NCBI RefSeq assembly: GCF_900109355.1
Contig: NZ_FOBF01000017.1
Span: 136,174-200,173 of the forward strand
Direction of reading: 5' to 3'
DNA: 64,000 bases
Source of the DNA: Nonomuraea pusilla
GTDB taxonomy: Bacteria > Actinomycetota > Actinomycetes > Streptosporangiales > Streptosporangiaceae
This document shows, one piece after another, positions 47,262 to 56,110 of this stretch. Made by a program: the position numbers and the translations under genes. The notes beneath the pieces were generated by a model. The model saw only the letters and a program-made list of their open reading frames with translations, was not told the DNA's origin and ran no database searches. Numbering within the stretch: position 1 is the first letter of the stretch; each line of letters starts with the position of its first letter.

Positions 47262-48917
47262 ATGAGTGACGACTGGAGCGCGTCCGGGCAGGACCCCAGG
47301 GTCGCGAACACCCCGCCGGGCGGCCCGCCCGGCGCCCAGCCGGGCAGCCGCATGGCCCGCAGGGCCGCCGCCGCCGCGCGCCCGCCCGCTCCCCCGCCCA
47401 GGCGTGCCAGGGGCGGCGACGGCGGCCGGAGGAAGATGCGGGTGCTGGCCTGGATCAGCATCGCGACGACGTCCGTGATGGTCGCGGGGACCTTCACCGC
47501 CTACGCGATGGTCCGCGGCTTCGTCGGCGACATCAGGCAGAAGGGATTCAACCCGCTCATCATGAACCCGCGCCCGCCGGACACGGGCGCCCTGAACGTC
47601 CTGCTCGTCGGCTCCGACACGCGCGCGGGCAAGGGCAACGCCAGGTACGGCCAGAAGCTCGCCCGCGAGGCCGACGCCGGCGGCAAGCGCACCGACACGA
47701 TCGTGCTCATGCACATCTCCCCCGACCGGGACCAGGCGCGGCTCATCAGCTTCCCGCGCGACTCGATGGTGCAGATCCCGAGGTGCAGGAACGAGACGAC
47801 CAAGCAGGAGATGCCGCCGCGCCGCGACATGATCAACTCGGCGTACAACTCGGGCGGCATCGCCTGCACGATCTCCACGCTGGAGACCCTCACCGGCATC
47901 AGGATCAACCACTTCGTCGAGGTCGACTTCAGCGGCTTCAAGAACATCGTCGACGCCCTCGGCGGCATCGAGATCTGCCTGAAGTCGGGAGTCAACGACA
48001 AGGCGTCCAAGCTGGTGCTGCCCGCCGGCAAGAGCCTGCTGAACGGCGAGAAGGCGCTCGGTTACGTGCGCCTGCGCCACTACGGCGACGGCAGCGACAT
48101 CCAGCGCATCAAGCGGCAGCAGATCTTCCTCAGCAAGGTCGTCCAGAAGGCCACGAGCAGCGAGCTGCTGACCGACGTGGGCAAGCTGCGCGCCTTCGTG
48201 TCCGCCGCCGTGGGCTCCGTCACCATGGACCCCGAGCTGGCCAACGACACCGAGGAGCTCATCCGCATCGCCACGAGCGCCAAGGAGATGACGGCGGGCG
48301 GCGTGAAGTTCATCACCATCCCGTGGACCCCCGACCCGCAGGACGAGAACCGGGTGGTGTGGAAGCAGCCCGACGCGGGCGAGCTGTTCCAGGCGATCAA
48401 GAGCGACACCGAGATCGCGCTCCCGTCGGCGGGCCCGAGCGCGAGCGCGCCGCCGAAGGCCACGATCAAGCCTGAACAGGTGAAGGTGCAGGTGCTCAAC
48501 GGCACCACCACGGCGGGCAAGGCCCGCGAGGTCGCCGACCTGCTGAGCAAGGAGGGCTTCGACGTCGTCGGCGTCGGCGACTACCAGACCCCCGGCGGCT
48601 CCAGCCAGCCGGCCACCCAGATCCGCTACGCGAAGACGGCCGCGACCGGCGCCGACCACGCCGCCGCCCTCGCCGGGTCGGTGCTGCCCAAGCCCGCGCC
48701 CACCTCGGGCCGGGTCAGGGCGGGGAACCTGCAGCGGTACGTCCCGTCGGCCGCGACCGGGCCCGCCGGCGGGGCCGGCACGGCGGCCTCGAAGGGCTCC
48801 CCGATCATCCAGCTCGTGGTGGGCTCCGACTTCAGGTCGGTGAAGGTGACCAAGCTTCCTGACAGCGTGAACAACAGCACGATCACCGCCTCCGAGCAGA
48901 GGAACGTGTGCACCTGA
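47262..48917 (+). CDS. LytR-CpsA-Psr (LCP) family wall glycopolymer ligase
   Basis: A 551-residue protein starting ATG 47262 with GGGGGG close upstream. A disordered Pro/Arg-rich cytosolic N-terminus is followed by a membrane segment (residues 60-82), the LCP domain (NVLLVGSDTRAGKGN; GKRTDTIVLMHISPDRDQARLISFPRDS; INSAYNSGGI; GYVRLRHYGDGSDIQRIKRQQ) and a C-terminal LytR_C domain (VQVLNGTTTAGKAREVADLL). LCP enzymes transfer lipid-linked polymers to peptidoglycan. Conserved Asp/Arg residues for pyrophosphate binding are present. With a second LCP at 62106-63548 it brackets the glycopolymer locus. Confidence 0.93.
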   Translation: MSDDWSASGQDPRVANTPPGGPPGAQPGSRMARRAAAAARPPAPPPRRARGGDGGRRKMRVLAWISIATTSVMVAGTFTAYAMVRGFVGDIRQKGFNPLIMNPRPPDTGALNVLLVGSDTRAGKGNARYGQKLAREADAGGKRTDTIVLMHISPDRDQARLISFPRDSMVQIPRCRNETTKQEMPPRRDMINSAYNSGGIACTISTLETLTGIRINHFVEVDFSGFKNIVDALGGIEICLKSGVNDKASKLVLPAGKSLLNGEKALGYVRLRHYGDGSDIQRIKRQQIFLSKVVQKATSSELLTDVGKLRAFVSAAVGSVTMDPELANDTEELIRIATSAKEMTAGGVKFITIPWTPDPQDENRVVWKQPDAGELFQAIKSDTEIALPSAGPSASAPPKATIKPEQVKVQVLNGTTTAGKAREVADLLSKEGFDVVGVGDYQTPGGSSQPATQIRYAKTAATGADHAAALAGSVLPKPAPTSGRVRAGNLQRYVPSAATGPAGGAGTAASKGSPIIQLVVGSDFRSVKVTKLPDSVNNSTITASEQRNVCT

Positions 48918-48947
48918 CGCTCCAAGTTCCCTGTGTAACCGGGCTTT

Positions 48948-48968
48948 CTGTCTCCGCCCGAGAGACAG
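48948..48968 (+). terminator. Weak hairpin after the first LCP gene
   Basis: CTGTCTC (48948-48954) pairs with GAGACAG (48962-48968) in the 171-base gap between LCP and acyltransferase genes. No T-tract follows; the rest of the gap contains TAATCT (about 48985), a possible -10 for the next gene. Confidence 0.35.
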
Positions 48969-49088
48969 GAGCGCCGCGAGAGGGCTAATCTGTTCCGGGT
49001 CGGCGACGCAGCGCGCACGGCGTCGTGAAGGCGTCAGTCAAGCCCGTTGCCGTCGCGATCCCCGGCCCCGAGATGAGCGAACTCCCCC

Positions 49089-50333
49089 GTGTCTGACACC
49101 AAGTACTCCCCACCGGTCACGGCCCCGAGTGCGCCCGACGGCGCCGGCGAGCCCGGCGGTCCGGCCCACACCGGGTCCCGCTGGCCGATGCCGCAGGGCG
49201 CCGTCTGGGGCGACCGCACCGATCCCGAGGGCCTGCGGCCCGGGCTGCTGCGGGAACAGGTGGAGCAGGGTGAGCCAGGCGCGTCCGCGCAGGGTCCGCA
49301 GGCCGGCGAGGCCGCCGAGGCCGAGGAGCCCAAGCCGAAGCGCAAGCGCGACCCGTATCTCGACAACGTCAAGTTCGTCCTGATCGCGCTGGTCGTGCTC
49401 GGCCACTCGCTGGTGCCCACGCTCGACGCCGACTCGTCCAGGGCCGCCTACATCTTCATCTACATGTTCCACATGCCGCTGTTCGTGATGATCAGTGGTT
49501 ACCTGTCCAGAAACTTCTGGAACTCCAACGCGAAGACGAACAAGCTGGTCGACACGTTCGTCGTGCCGTACGTGATCGTCGAGGTCGGCTACGCGGCGCT
49601 CCGCTTCTCGCTGGGCCAGAAGTGGAGCCTCACGATCATCGACCCGGCGTGGCTCAACTGGTACCTGCTGGCGCTGCTCTTCTGGCGGCTGTCCACACCG
49701 GTGTGGAAGCGGATGAAGCACCCAGTGCCGGTGTCCATCGCGATCTACGTGTTCGCCGGCTACTCCCAGATCGCCGGCGACTTCAGCATGGACCGCTTCT
49801 TCGGCCTCATGCCGTTCTTCGTGCTCGGCCTGGTCATGCAGCCCGAGCACTTCGAGATGCTCAACCGTCGCTGGGTGAAGATCGTCTCGGCCGTCACGCT
49901 GCTGTGCGCCGCCGCCGTCGCCATCTACATCGCGCCCAAGGCGCCGCTCGACCCGTTCTACTTCAAGCACAGCTACCAGGACATGGACCTGTCGTGGTGG
50001 ATGGGCCCGCTCGTCCGCATCGGGCTGCTGGTGTGCTCGCTGGCCATGTGCTTCTCCGTGCTGTCGCTGGTGCCCAGGGGCGAGACCTGGTACTCCGACC
50101 TCGGCACGCGCACGCTCTACGCCTACCTGCTGCACGGCGTGCCCGTCCTCATCGCCAAGGACCAGGGCTGGCTCGACCTGCCGTGGCTGCACGGGCCGCT
50201 CGGCGTGCTGGCGATCGCCTCCAGCACGTTCGCGCTGGCGATCATCCTGTGCCTGCCGGAGACCCGCACCGTCTTCAAGTGGCTGCTCGAACCGCGCCTC
50301 ACCTGGCTCTATCGCCGCCCCTCACGAAGTTAA
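49089..50333 (+). CDS. Acyltransferase 3 family membrane protein
   Basis: A 414-residue protein. The first 85 residues are a disordered charged segment (EAAEAEEPKPKRKRDPYLDNVK), followed by about ten membrane segments with the acyltransferase 3 motifs: the probable catalytic His in VVLGHSLVPTL and the loop FHMPLFVMISGYLSRNFW. These enzymes O-acetylate sugars of surface polymers using acetyl-CoA. It lies after an LCP gene and before a glycosyltransferase, consistent with decoration of the same polymer. The GTG start is not well supported by a ribosome-binding site. Confidence 0.88.
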   Translation: MSDTKYSPPVTAPSAPDGAGEPGGPAHTGSRWPMPQGAVWGDRTDPEGLRPGLLREQVEQGEPGASAQGPQAGEAAEAEEPKPKRKRDPYLDNVKFVLIALVVLGHSLVPTLDADSSRAAYIFIYMFHMPLFVMISGYLSRNFWNSNAKTNKLVDTFVVPYVIVEVGYAALRFSLGQKWSLTIIDPAWLNWYLLALLFWRLSTPVWKRMKHPVPVSIAIYVFAGYSQIAGDFSMDRFFGLMPFFVLGLVMQPEHFEMLNRRWVKIVSAVTLLCAAAVAIYIAPKAPLDPFYFKHSYQDMDLSWWMGPLVRIGLLVCSLAMCFSVLSLVPRGETWYSDLGTRTLYAYLLHGVPVLIAKDQGWLDLPWLHGPLGVLAIASSTFALAIILCLPETRTVFKWLLEPRLTWLYRRPSRS

Positions 50334-50389
50334 GCAGTAGTTTCACCCGCATTAACGCCTTTGACCTGGTTGGCGCGGAGCATCGACAC

Positions 50390-51352
50390 ATGCGCGCATG
50401 TGTCGCCACGACCGTCCATCATCCCGAGGACGCCCGGATCATGCACAGGCAGATCCGGGCGCTGCTCGACGCGGGCCACGAGGTGACCTACCTCGCGCCG
50501 TTCACGTACTTCAACGTGACCCCCGCCATGGGGATCACCGCCGTGGACGTGGCGCACCAGGCGGGCCTCGGCCGCGCGCGGGCCGCCCTGAGACGCGCGG
50601 CCAAGGACGCCGACCTCCTGCTGGTGCACGACCACCGCCTGCTGCGCGCCCTGCCCTACCGCCGCCCTCCCGTCGTCTGGGACGTACGCGAGCGGGTCTC
50701 GCCCCGGCTCCTCGCCCGCGCCACCAGGCGGCACCACGTGATCACGGCGGCGGACGTTCCCGAAGCCACCCTGGTGGCGCCCGGCCCGCCCCTCCCCGGC
50801 GACACCAGGGTGGTCCACATCGGCCGGCTGTCGACCGAGCGCGGCGTGAACGAGCTCATCGGCGTGGCCGAGCGCCTGGTGCCCCACGGCGTCAGGATGG
50901 ACCTCATCGGCGCGGCGGCGCCCGACGTGCGGCCGCTGCTGCGCGACGCCCAGCGGGTGGGACTGCTCGACTGGTTCGGCTACGTGCCCAGCAGGCACGC
51001 GCTGCGCATGACCGAGGGCGCGCTGGCGGGCCTCGCGCTGGCCGGCCCGTCCGTGCCCGGCGTGCCCACGAAGGTGCTCGACTACATGGGACGCGGCGTG
51101 CCCGTCGTCTCCACGCCGCAGTGCGCGGCGCTGGTCGAGGGCGCCCGCTGCGGCATGGTCGTGCCGCTGGACGTCGACGCGGTGGTGAACGCCGTCCTCG
51201 ACCTCAAGGAGGACCCGCGGCTGCGGGCCGACATGGGGGCACGCGGGCACGCCGAGGCCAGGTTGCGCCACCACTGGCCCGACCACGCGGCGGCGTTCGT
51301 GGCCCGCGCCGAAGCCTGGGCAGGCGCCTCTCGCCACGCACTGGCCGTCTGA
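50390..51352 (+). CDS. Glycosyltransferase (GT4-like, short)
   Basis: A 320-residue protein. ATG 50390 has GGAG nine bases upstream and yields the natural GT-B opening (MRACVATTVHHPEDARIMHRQ). The acceptor domain has LLLVHDHRLLRALPYRRPPVVWDVRE; the donor domain has VVHIGRLSTERGVNELIGVAERL and VPTKVLDYMGRGVPVVSTPQCAALVEGARCGMVV. The usual EGFG motif is replaced by AGLALAGPSVPGVPTK, so the donor site is divergent. It follows the acyltransferase by 56 bases. Confidence 0.82.
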   Translation: MRACVATTVHHPEDARIMHRQIRALLDAGHEVTYLAPFTYFNVTPAMGITAVDVAHQAGLGRARAALRRAAKDADLLLVHDHRLLRALPYRRPPVVWDVRERVSPRLLARATRRHHVITAADVPEATLVAPGPPLPGDTRVVHIGRLSTERGVNELIGVAERLVPHGVRMDLIGAAAPDVRPLLRDAQRVGLLDWFGYVPSRHALRMTEGALAGLALAGPSVPGVPTKVLDYMGRGVPVVSTPQCAALVEGARCGMVVPLDVDAVVNAVLDLKEDPRLRADMGARGHAEARLRHHWPDHAAAFVARAEAWAGASRHALAV

Positions 51353-51378
51353 ACTCGCAGCCATCACTCGCAGCCATC
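51353..51378 (+). repeat. 13-bp tandem duplication after the glycosyltransferase stop
   Basis: actcgcagccatc occurs twice directly after the TGA at 51350-51352. The rest of the 253-base gap up to 51605 is Pro/Arg-type GC-rich sequence with many CCTC blocks; I see no gene in it. Confidence 0.6.
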
Positions 51379-51605
51379 AAGGGACGGACCGGCGACGGCG
51401 CCCACGATGTCCCTCCGGCTGCGGGCCCCTCGCCAGGCCTCTCGCGCGGCCTCACCCCTCCGGCCGGGGCCCGCGAGGCCCTCGGGCGACATCTCTCCCT
51501 CTGGCAGGCCCCTCGGGCGGCCTCTCCCCCTTCTGACCTTCCCTCCTCCGGGTCCGGGGGCGGGAAGGAATGGCGGGCTCGCGCCCGGGTTGATGTACTG
51601 GAGCC

Positions 51606-52319
51606 ATGGCATCGCATCTGATCCAGGGCCGCGCGGTCGGCACGCCGGTGCGGGTGCGTGACGCGACGGTCTGCAGCGCGTTCTACCCGGTGCGCGCCGA
51701 CGCCGCGCGCGCCGTCATCGCCTACTCCGGGCTCGACGTGGCCGAGATCGTGCCCGGCAAGGCCGTGTGCGTGCTGCTGTTCGCCGACTACCGCGACGGC
51801 GACCTCGACGCCTACCACGAGGTCGGCGTGGCGTTCCTCGTGCGCCCGCCCGGCGGGCGGGGCGCCACGGGGCTCGCCGACCTGCGGAACGCCGGGGTGT
51901 TCGTGCACTGGCTGCCGGTGGACCAGTCGTTCACGCTGGAGGCGGGACGCACGCTGTGGGGGTTCCCGAAGGAGCTGGCCGACATCGAGCTGCGGCTCAC
52001 CTCGCCGTACAAGCGGTGCATCCTGCGCAAGGACGACAGAGTGGTCCTCGACCTGCTCATCAAGCCGGGCGTGCCCGTGCCCGGCACGGGGCCGACGATC
52101 CCCATGGACGCGTACACGCATAGGGACGGCGTGACCCGCCGCGTGCCGTGGAAGGTGCGCGCGAGCGGGACCCGGGTGCGGCTGGGCGGGGCGCTGGTGC
52201 GGCTGGGCAACCACCCGGTCGCCAAGGAGCTGAGCGAGCTGGGGCTGCCCAGGCGGGCCCTGTTCAGCTCGACCGTGGCGCACGCCGAGCTGATGTTCGA
52301 CGCGGCGCGCCCGATCTGA
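51606..52319 (+). CDS. Acetoacetate decarboxylase-like protein (ADC superfamily)
   Basis: A 237-residue protein. The ADC fold is recognised from VLLFADYRDGDLDAYHEVGVAFLVR and the active-site region TLWGFPKELADIELR, whose Lys122 corresponds to the Schiff-base lysine of acetoacetate decarboxylase; the second lysine of the classical KK pair is Glu. The family is known to include decarboxylases, dehydratases and aldol-type enzymes acting on keto acids. The gene stands alone between a glycosyltransferase and a convergent GT2, and its role in the glycopolymer locus is unclear. Confidence 0.83.
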   Translation: MASHLIQGRAVGTPVRVRDATVCSAFYPVRADAARAVIAYSGLDVAEIVPGKAVCVLLFADYRDGDLDAYHEVGVAFLVRPPGGRGATGLADLRNAGVFVHWLPVDQSFTLEAGRTLWGFPKELADIELRLTSPYKRCILRKDDRVVLDLLIKPGVPVPGTGPTIPMDAYTHRDGVTRRVPWKVRASGTRVRLGGALVRLGNHPVAKELSELGLPRRALFSSTVAHAELMFDAARPI

Positions 52320-52358
52320 GCACCGGCCGGGGCACCCTGCTCGGCAGCGTGGCCGGCA

Positions 52359-52385
52359 CCGTGCTCAGCAGCGCGCCGAGCACGG
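52359..52385. terminator. Hairpin between convergent ADC-like and GT2 genes
   Basis: CCGTGCTC (52359-52366) pairs with GAGCACGG (52378-52385), loop of 11 bases, lying between the two facing stops. It is likely bidirectional. Confidence 0.55.
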
Positions 52386-53300
52386 TCAGACGATCGGCGG
52401 GCGCCCCAGCTTGACCATGCGCCAGGCGGTGCGCCACGCCATGGGGCGGCGCTCGCCCGCCGGGGTGCGCAGGCCCTCGAAGAAGCCCGCGAACCACGCC
52501 TTGATCGACTCGGCCGAGCCGCGCTCCCTGATCAGCGTGAGCACGATCCAGTTCATCAGGTACAGCACCGCGAGCGGCCACGGCAGGTTGCGCCGCGCCA
52601 GCCACACCCGGTTGCGGGCGTTGAGCCGGAAGAAGTTGGCGTGCCGGGTCGGGGGCACCTGCGGGTGGTACATCACCGTCTCGGCGTCGTACTCGATGCG
52701 GTAGCCCTCGCCGAGCAGCCGCCAGGCGAGGTCGGTCTCCTCGTGCGCGTAGAAGAACTTCTCGGGCAGGCCGCCCACCTGGAGGAACGCCGACCGGCGG
52801 ATGGCGGAGGCGCCGCCCAGGAACGTCGTGACGGGCGAGGAGCGCTGCGGGTCGCCCGCGCGCAGGCGCGGGACGTGGCGGCGCTGCCCCGCGCCGCCTT
52901 CGGGGTCCATGACCCTGAAGGAGATCACCGCGAGGTCGGGCTCGGTGGCGAAGCGGTCGCGGACGTGCGAGACCACCTTCTGGTTGGCGTACCAGCCGTC
53001 GTCGTCGAGGAAGAGCACGACGTCACCCGAGCACTCCTCGACGCCGCGGTTGCGGCCGGCGGGGATGCCGGTGTTCTGTTCGAGGCGGATCGACTTCACG
53101 ACCGCGGCCGAGCCCTCGGGTGGCGTCGCCGACACCTCGGGCACGTCGGCCCCGTTGCCCACGATCACCACCTCGACGTCGCCGTCGATCTGGTTGAGCG
53201 CGGACTCGACCGCCCGGTTCAGCTCCGCGACCCGGTTGCCCATGGTGAGGATGACGCACGAGATCTTCAACGGGTCATCGTCCTGACGCGTTGAGAGCAC
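52386..53300 (-). CDS. Glycosyltransferase family 2 (rhamnosyl/galactosyl-type)
   Basis: A 304-residue enzyme. GTG 53300 is the longest start; TTG 53270 would give the common family opening (LKISCVILTMGNRVAEL) and may be the true one. Motifs: VVIVGNGADVPEV, EQNTGIPAGRNRGVEECSGDVVLFLDDDGWY (DDD metal site), FLGGASAIRRSAFLQVGGLPEKFFYAHEETDLAWRLLGEG. This ED-W motif layout is that of WbbL-like transferases. A short C-terminal hydrophobic stretch may bind membrane. The 157-base upstream gap is AT-rich and may hold a separate promoter. Confidence 0.87.
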   Translation of the reverse strand: MLSTRQDDDPLKISCVILTMGNRVAELNRAVESALNQIDGDVEVVIVGNGADVPEVSATPPEGSAAVVKSIRLEQNTGIPAGRNRGVEECSGDVVLFLDDDGWYANQKVVSHVRDRFATEPDLAVISFRVMDPEGGAGQRRHVPRLRAGDPQRSSPVTTFLGGASAIRRSAFLQVGGLPEKFFYAHEETDLAWRLLGEGYRIEYDAETVMYHPQVPPTRHANFFRLNARNRVWLARRNLPWPLAVLYLMNWIVLTLIRERGSAESIKAWFAGFFEGLRTPAGERRPMAWRTAWRMVKLGRPPIV

Positions 53301-53457
53301 GAGCGGAGCATTCTTTCATGATCACCGAGTCTGCTGGTCTGCATATTTCCTGATATTGGTGGAGCTAAGCGTATCGGAACCGATGGTGAACCCCCGCCGA
53401 ACGGCGAACGTCCGATCAATGAGACGGACGGGAAGCTCGCCCGGTTCCGACATGAGA

Positions 53458-54234
53458 TCACGCCAGCCGCCTCGACGCGAGGATGCTGACAAGATGCAGG
53501 ACGGTCTGCAGCCCGGCGGCGACCACGCAGGCCACGACCAGCACCCGCGAGGCCGTCAGGTCGCCCGTGACGGCGTCGATCACCGCCGCCGCCAGCGCCA
53601 GCAGCGACAGCTCGATCGGCTGCACGATGCGGTGGAACTTCGTCGCCGCCAGGACCCGCCTGCCCAGCCCCAGCAGCCCCGACCGGAACTGCACCGCCGA
53701 CGCCTCACCCGCGGACGACAGGCCGCCCTTGGCCCGCGCGACGTCCACGAGGTCCGTCTCGGCCTTGATGAGGATCGCGCCCAGCGCCGCCGCGAAGCCC
53801 AGCACCGTGTACCAGTCGGGCAGGACCGCCGACGCCCGCCAGCCCAGCCCCGCCAACACCGCCGCCTCCGTGAAGTAGGCGCCCACCCGGTCGAGGTAGA
53901 CGCCGACCAGCGACGTCTTGCCCGTCCAGCGGGCCAGCTCGCCGTCGGAGCAGTCGAGCAGCAGGTAGACCTGCACGAGCAGGGCGGCGGCCAGCGCCGC
54001 CCACAGCCCGGGCAGCGCCAGCACCACGCCTGCCGCCACGCCGGCCAGCGTCATCACCCAGGTGAGCTGGTTCGGCGTGACCCTGGTCCTGCTCAGCATC
54101 CAGGTGACGTAGAGCGACAACCTGCGCATGTAGAGCACGCCCGCCCAGTGCTCGCCGTTCCTGCGCTCCAGGTGGCCCTCGGGCTGGGCCACCCGCCGGA
54201 ACTCAGCGACCGAAGGCCCGGACATAGTCCTCAA
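53458..54234 (-). CDS. CDP-alcohol phosphatidyltransferase family membrane protein
   Basis: A 258-residue protein with six membrane segments. The CDP-AP motif reads DCSDGELAR-(8)-G-VYL-D-RVG-A: the first three Asp are present but the fourth, the usual catalytic base, is Ala. The N-terminal region (YMRRLSLYVTWMLSRTRVTPNQLTW) is typical. It should join a CDP-activated alcohol to another hydroxyl compound or lipid; the altered Asp may signal a distinct subfamily. The ATG start lies within the end of the upstream G1P-dehydrogenase-like gene (overlap up to 32 bases), so they are coupled. Confidence 0.87.
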   Translation of the reverse strand: MRTMSGPSVAEFRRVAQPEGHLERRNGEHWAGVLYMRRLSLYVTWMLSRTRVTPNQLTWVMTLAGVAAGVVLALPGLWAALAAALLVQVYLLLDCSDGELARWTGKTSLVGVYLDRVGAYFTEAAVLAGLGWRASAVLPDWYTVLGFAAALGAILIKAETDLVDVARAKGGLSSAGEASAVQFRSGLLGLGRRVLAATKFHRIVQPIELSLLALAAAVIDAVTGDLTASRVLVVACVVAAGLQTVLHLVSILASRRLA

Positions 54235-55261
54235 CCCGATCGCGGATCTCGGATTCCTGCATGCGCAGGTGCTCCAGGATGGTGTAGCGGCCGGGACGCG
54301 TGGCCGGGGCCAGCGCGATGGCCTCGGCGAACTGCTCGGTGCTCAGTCCGATGTCGGACGGCACCACGGGCAGCTCGTGCCTGCGCAGGCAGTCGGTCAC
54401 CTGCCTGACCCGCGCGGTGTCGTCGCGCAGGAAGAAACAGAAGGCGGCGCCGATGCCGGCGAGCTCGCCATGGTTGGACGTGCCGGGGAAGAGCTGATCC
54501 ACGGCATGAAGGATCTCATGATCTCCACCGCTCGCGGGCCGCGACGACCCCGCGATCACCATCGACATGCCCGACAGGATCAGCGACTCGGCCAGCACCG
54601 TCAGGAACGCGTCGGAGTCGATGGAGTCGGAGCGGCCGATCAGCGCCTCGGCGGCCGTACGGGCCATCGAGCAGGCCAGGCCGTCGATCGGCTCGCCCCG
54701 CTCGACGTTGCTGAGCTGCCAGTCGTCGATGGCCGACAGGTTGCTCACCACGTCGCCCACGCCCGCCCGCACCAGCGAGCGGGGCGCGCTGTGGACGAAG
54801 TCGAGGTCGACGAGGATGGCCAGCGGCATCGGCACGCCGAAGGTGCCCTTGCCGCCCTCGTACACGAGGGAGGCGGTGGGCGAGCAGATGCCGTCGTGCG
54901 AGAGGTTCGTGGCGACGGCGACCATGGGGATGCCGGCCAGCGAGGCGGCGTACTTGGTCGCGTCGATCGTCTTGCCTCCGCCGACCCCGACGACCACCTC
55001 GTAGGCGCCCTTGCGCAGGTCGGCGCCGAGCGAGACGGCCGCGTCGACCGTGCCGTCGGCCACCCTGAACACCTCGGCCTCGTCGAGCGTCGGCGCGATC
55101 AGGCCCTCGATGTGGTCGCCCTGGCCGGGGCCCACGGCCACGGCGACCCTGCCCGACGTGGCCACCCTGCTGTCGGCCAGCACCGCGCCGAGCTGGGCCA
55201 CGGCGCCCCGCCTGACCGCCATGGTCAGCGGGGCGGGAAGCATCCTCGCGAGAAGCGGCAT
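54203..55261 (-). CDS. Glycerol-1-phosphate dehydrogenase-like (iron-containing alcohol dehydrogenase family)
   Basis: A 352-residue cytosolic oxidoreductase. NAD(P) binding: VVGVGGGKTIDATKYAA; AraM/EgsA-like segment: ATNLSHDGICSPTASL; probable metal ligands: Asp in AGVGDVVSN, His in GDHEILHAVDQL and His in TSNHGELAGIGAAF. These features match sn-glycerol-1-phosphate dehydrogenases, which reduce dihydroxyacetone phosphate to the glycerol phosphate enantiomer used by archaeal lipids and by Bacillus AraM. It sits in a coupled row with a nucleotidyltransferase (ten bases upstream) and a CDP-alcohol phosphotransferase. Other polyol-phosphate substrates are possible. Confidence 0.85.
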   Translation of the reverse strand: MPLLARMLPAPLTMAVRRGAVAQLGAVLADSRVATSGRVAVAVGPGQGDHIEGLIAPTLDEAEVFRVADGTVDAAVSLGADLRKGAYEVVVGVGGGKTIDATKYAASLAGIPMVAVATNLSHDGICSPTASLVYEGGKGTFGVPMPLAILVDLDFVHSAPRSLVRAGVGDVVSNLSAIDDWQLSNVERGEPIDGLACSMARTAAEALIGRSDSIDSDAFLTVLAESLILSGMSMVIAGSSRPASGGDHEILHAVDQLFPGTSNHGELAGIGAAFCFFLRDDTARVRQVTDCLRRHELPVVPSDIGLSTEQFAEAIALAPATRPGRYTILEHLRMQESEIRDRVEDYVRAFGR

Positions 55262-55271
55262 GCCCGCCTCC

Positions 55272-56006
55272 TCAGTAGCGAACGGCTATGGTGCGAGCCT
55301 TCGCCAGGTCGTCGTGGTTGTCCACCTCGACCCAGTCGACCTCGCCGATCGGCGCGACGTGGATGTGCTCGCCGCGCTCGACCATCTCCTGGTATCCGTC
55401 CTCGTAGTAGAGCTGCGGGTCGCGCTCGAAGGTGGCCCGCAGCGCGTCGGCCAGCCGGTCGGCCGCGCCCGGCCTGATCAGGGTGGCGCCGATGTACTCG
55501 CCGTACGCCTCGGCCGGGTCCATGAGCTTCGTGATGCGGCGCAGCGCGCCCTCGGGCGACAGGGTGACCTTCATCTCCTCGTCGGCCAGCTTCTTCACGT
55601 CGTCGACGGCGAGCAGCACGTCACTCGTCTCGGGAGCGGCCAGCAGCGTCTTCTCGACGGAGACCGGGTGGACGGTGTCGCCGTTGACCAGCAGCACGCC
55701 CTCGGAGAAGTACTCGCGGGCGCACCACAGCGAGTAGGCGTTGTTCCACTCCTCGGCCTTGTCGTTGTGGACGAGGGTGAGCTTCACGCCGTGGCGCCGT
55801 TCGAGCTCCTCCTTGCGCTCGTGCACGGCCTGGGCGGCGTAGCCGACCACGACGACGACGTCCCGCAGGTCGACCGCGGCGAGGTTCCGCAGCGAGATGT
55901 CCATGATCGTGGTCTCGCCGTCGACCGGCACGAGCGCCTTGGGCAGCGTGTCGGTGTACGGCCTCAGGCGTCGTCCGGCTCCAGCGGCCAGAACCATTCC
56001 CAGCAA
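55272..56006 (-). CDS. Nucleotidyltransferase, IPCT/LicC-like (probable CTP:polyol-phosphate or phosphoalcohol type)
   Basis: A 244-residue protein. TTG 56006 is chosen because GGAG lies six bases upstream; it gives the family-like opening LLGMVLAAGAGRRLRPYTDTLPKAL. Further motifs: VVVVVGYAAQAVHERKEEL, NAYSLWCAREYFSEGVLLVNGD and EVDWVEVDNHDDLAKARTIAV. The pattern is closest in style to phosphocholine and inositol-1-phosphate cytidylyltransferases. With the neighbouring CDP-alcohol phosphotransferases it should supply the CDP-alcohol. It lies ten bases upstream of the dehydrogenase-like gene. Confidence 0.85.
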   Translation of the reverse strand: MLGMVLAAGAGRRLRPYTDTLPKALVPVDGETTIMDISLRNLAAVDLRDVVVVVGYAAQAVHERKEELERRHGVKLTLVHNDKAEEWNNAYSLWCAREYFSEGVLLVNGDTVHPVSVEKTLLAAPETSDVLLAVDDVKKLADEEMKVTLSPEGALRRITKLMDPAEAYGEYIGATLIRPGAADRLADALRATFERDPQLYYEDGYQEMVERGEHIHVAPIGEVDWVEVDNHDDLAKARTIAVRY

Positions 56007-56110
56007 CGTGCACTCCTCGATCGAGCAAATCCGTGCGGCGGGGCGCTGGGCGCGTCCCACACTAGGCCCAAAGGGTAGTTCCCTTTCGCCCCTCCGCGGG
56101 TAATCCGCCG

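Noticed and set aside
51379..51605. Possible small gene between the glycosyltransferase and the ADC-like gene
   Set aside because: Frames are Pro/Arg/Ser-rich with no ribosome-binding site or recognisable domain.
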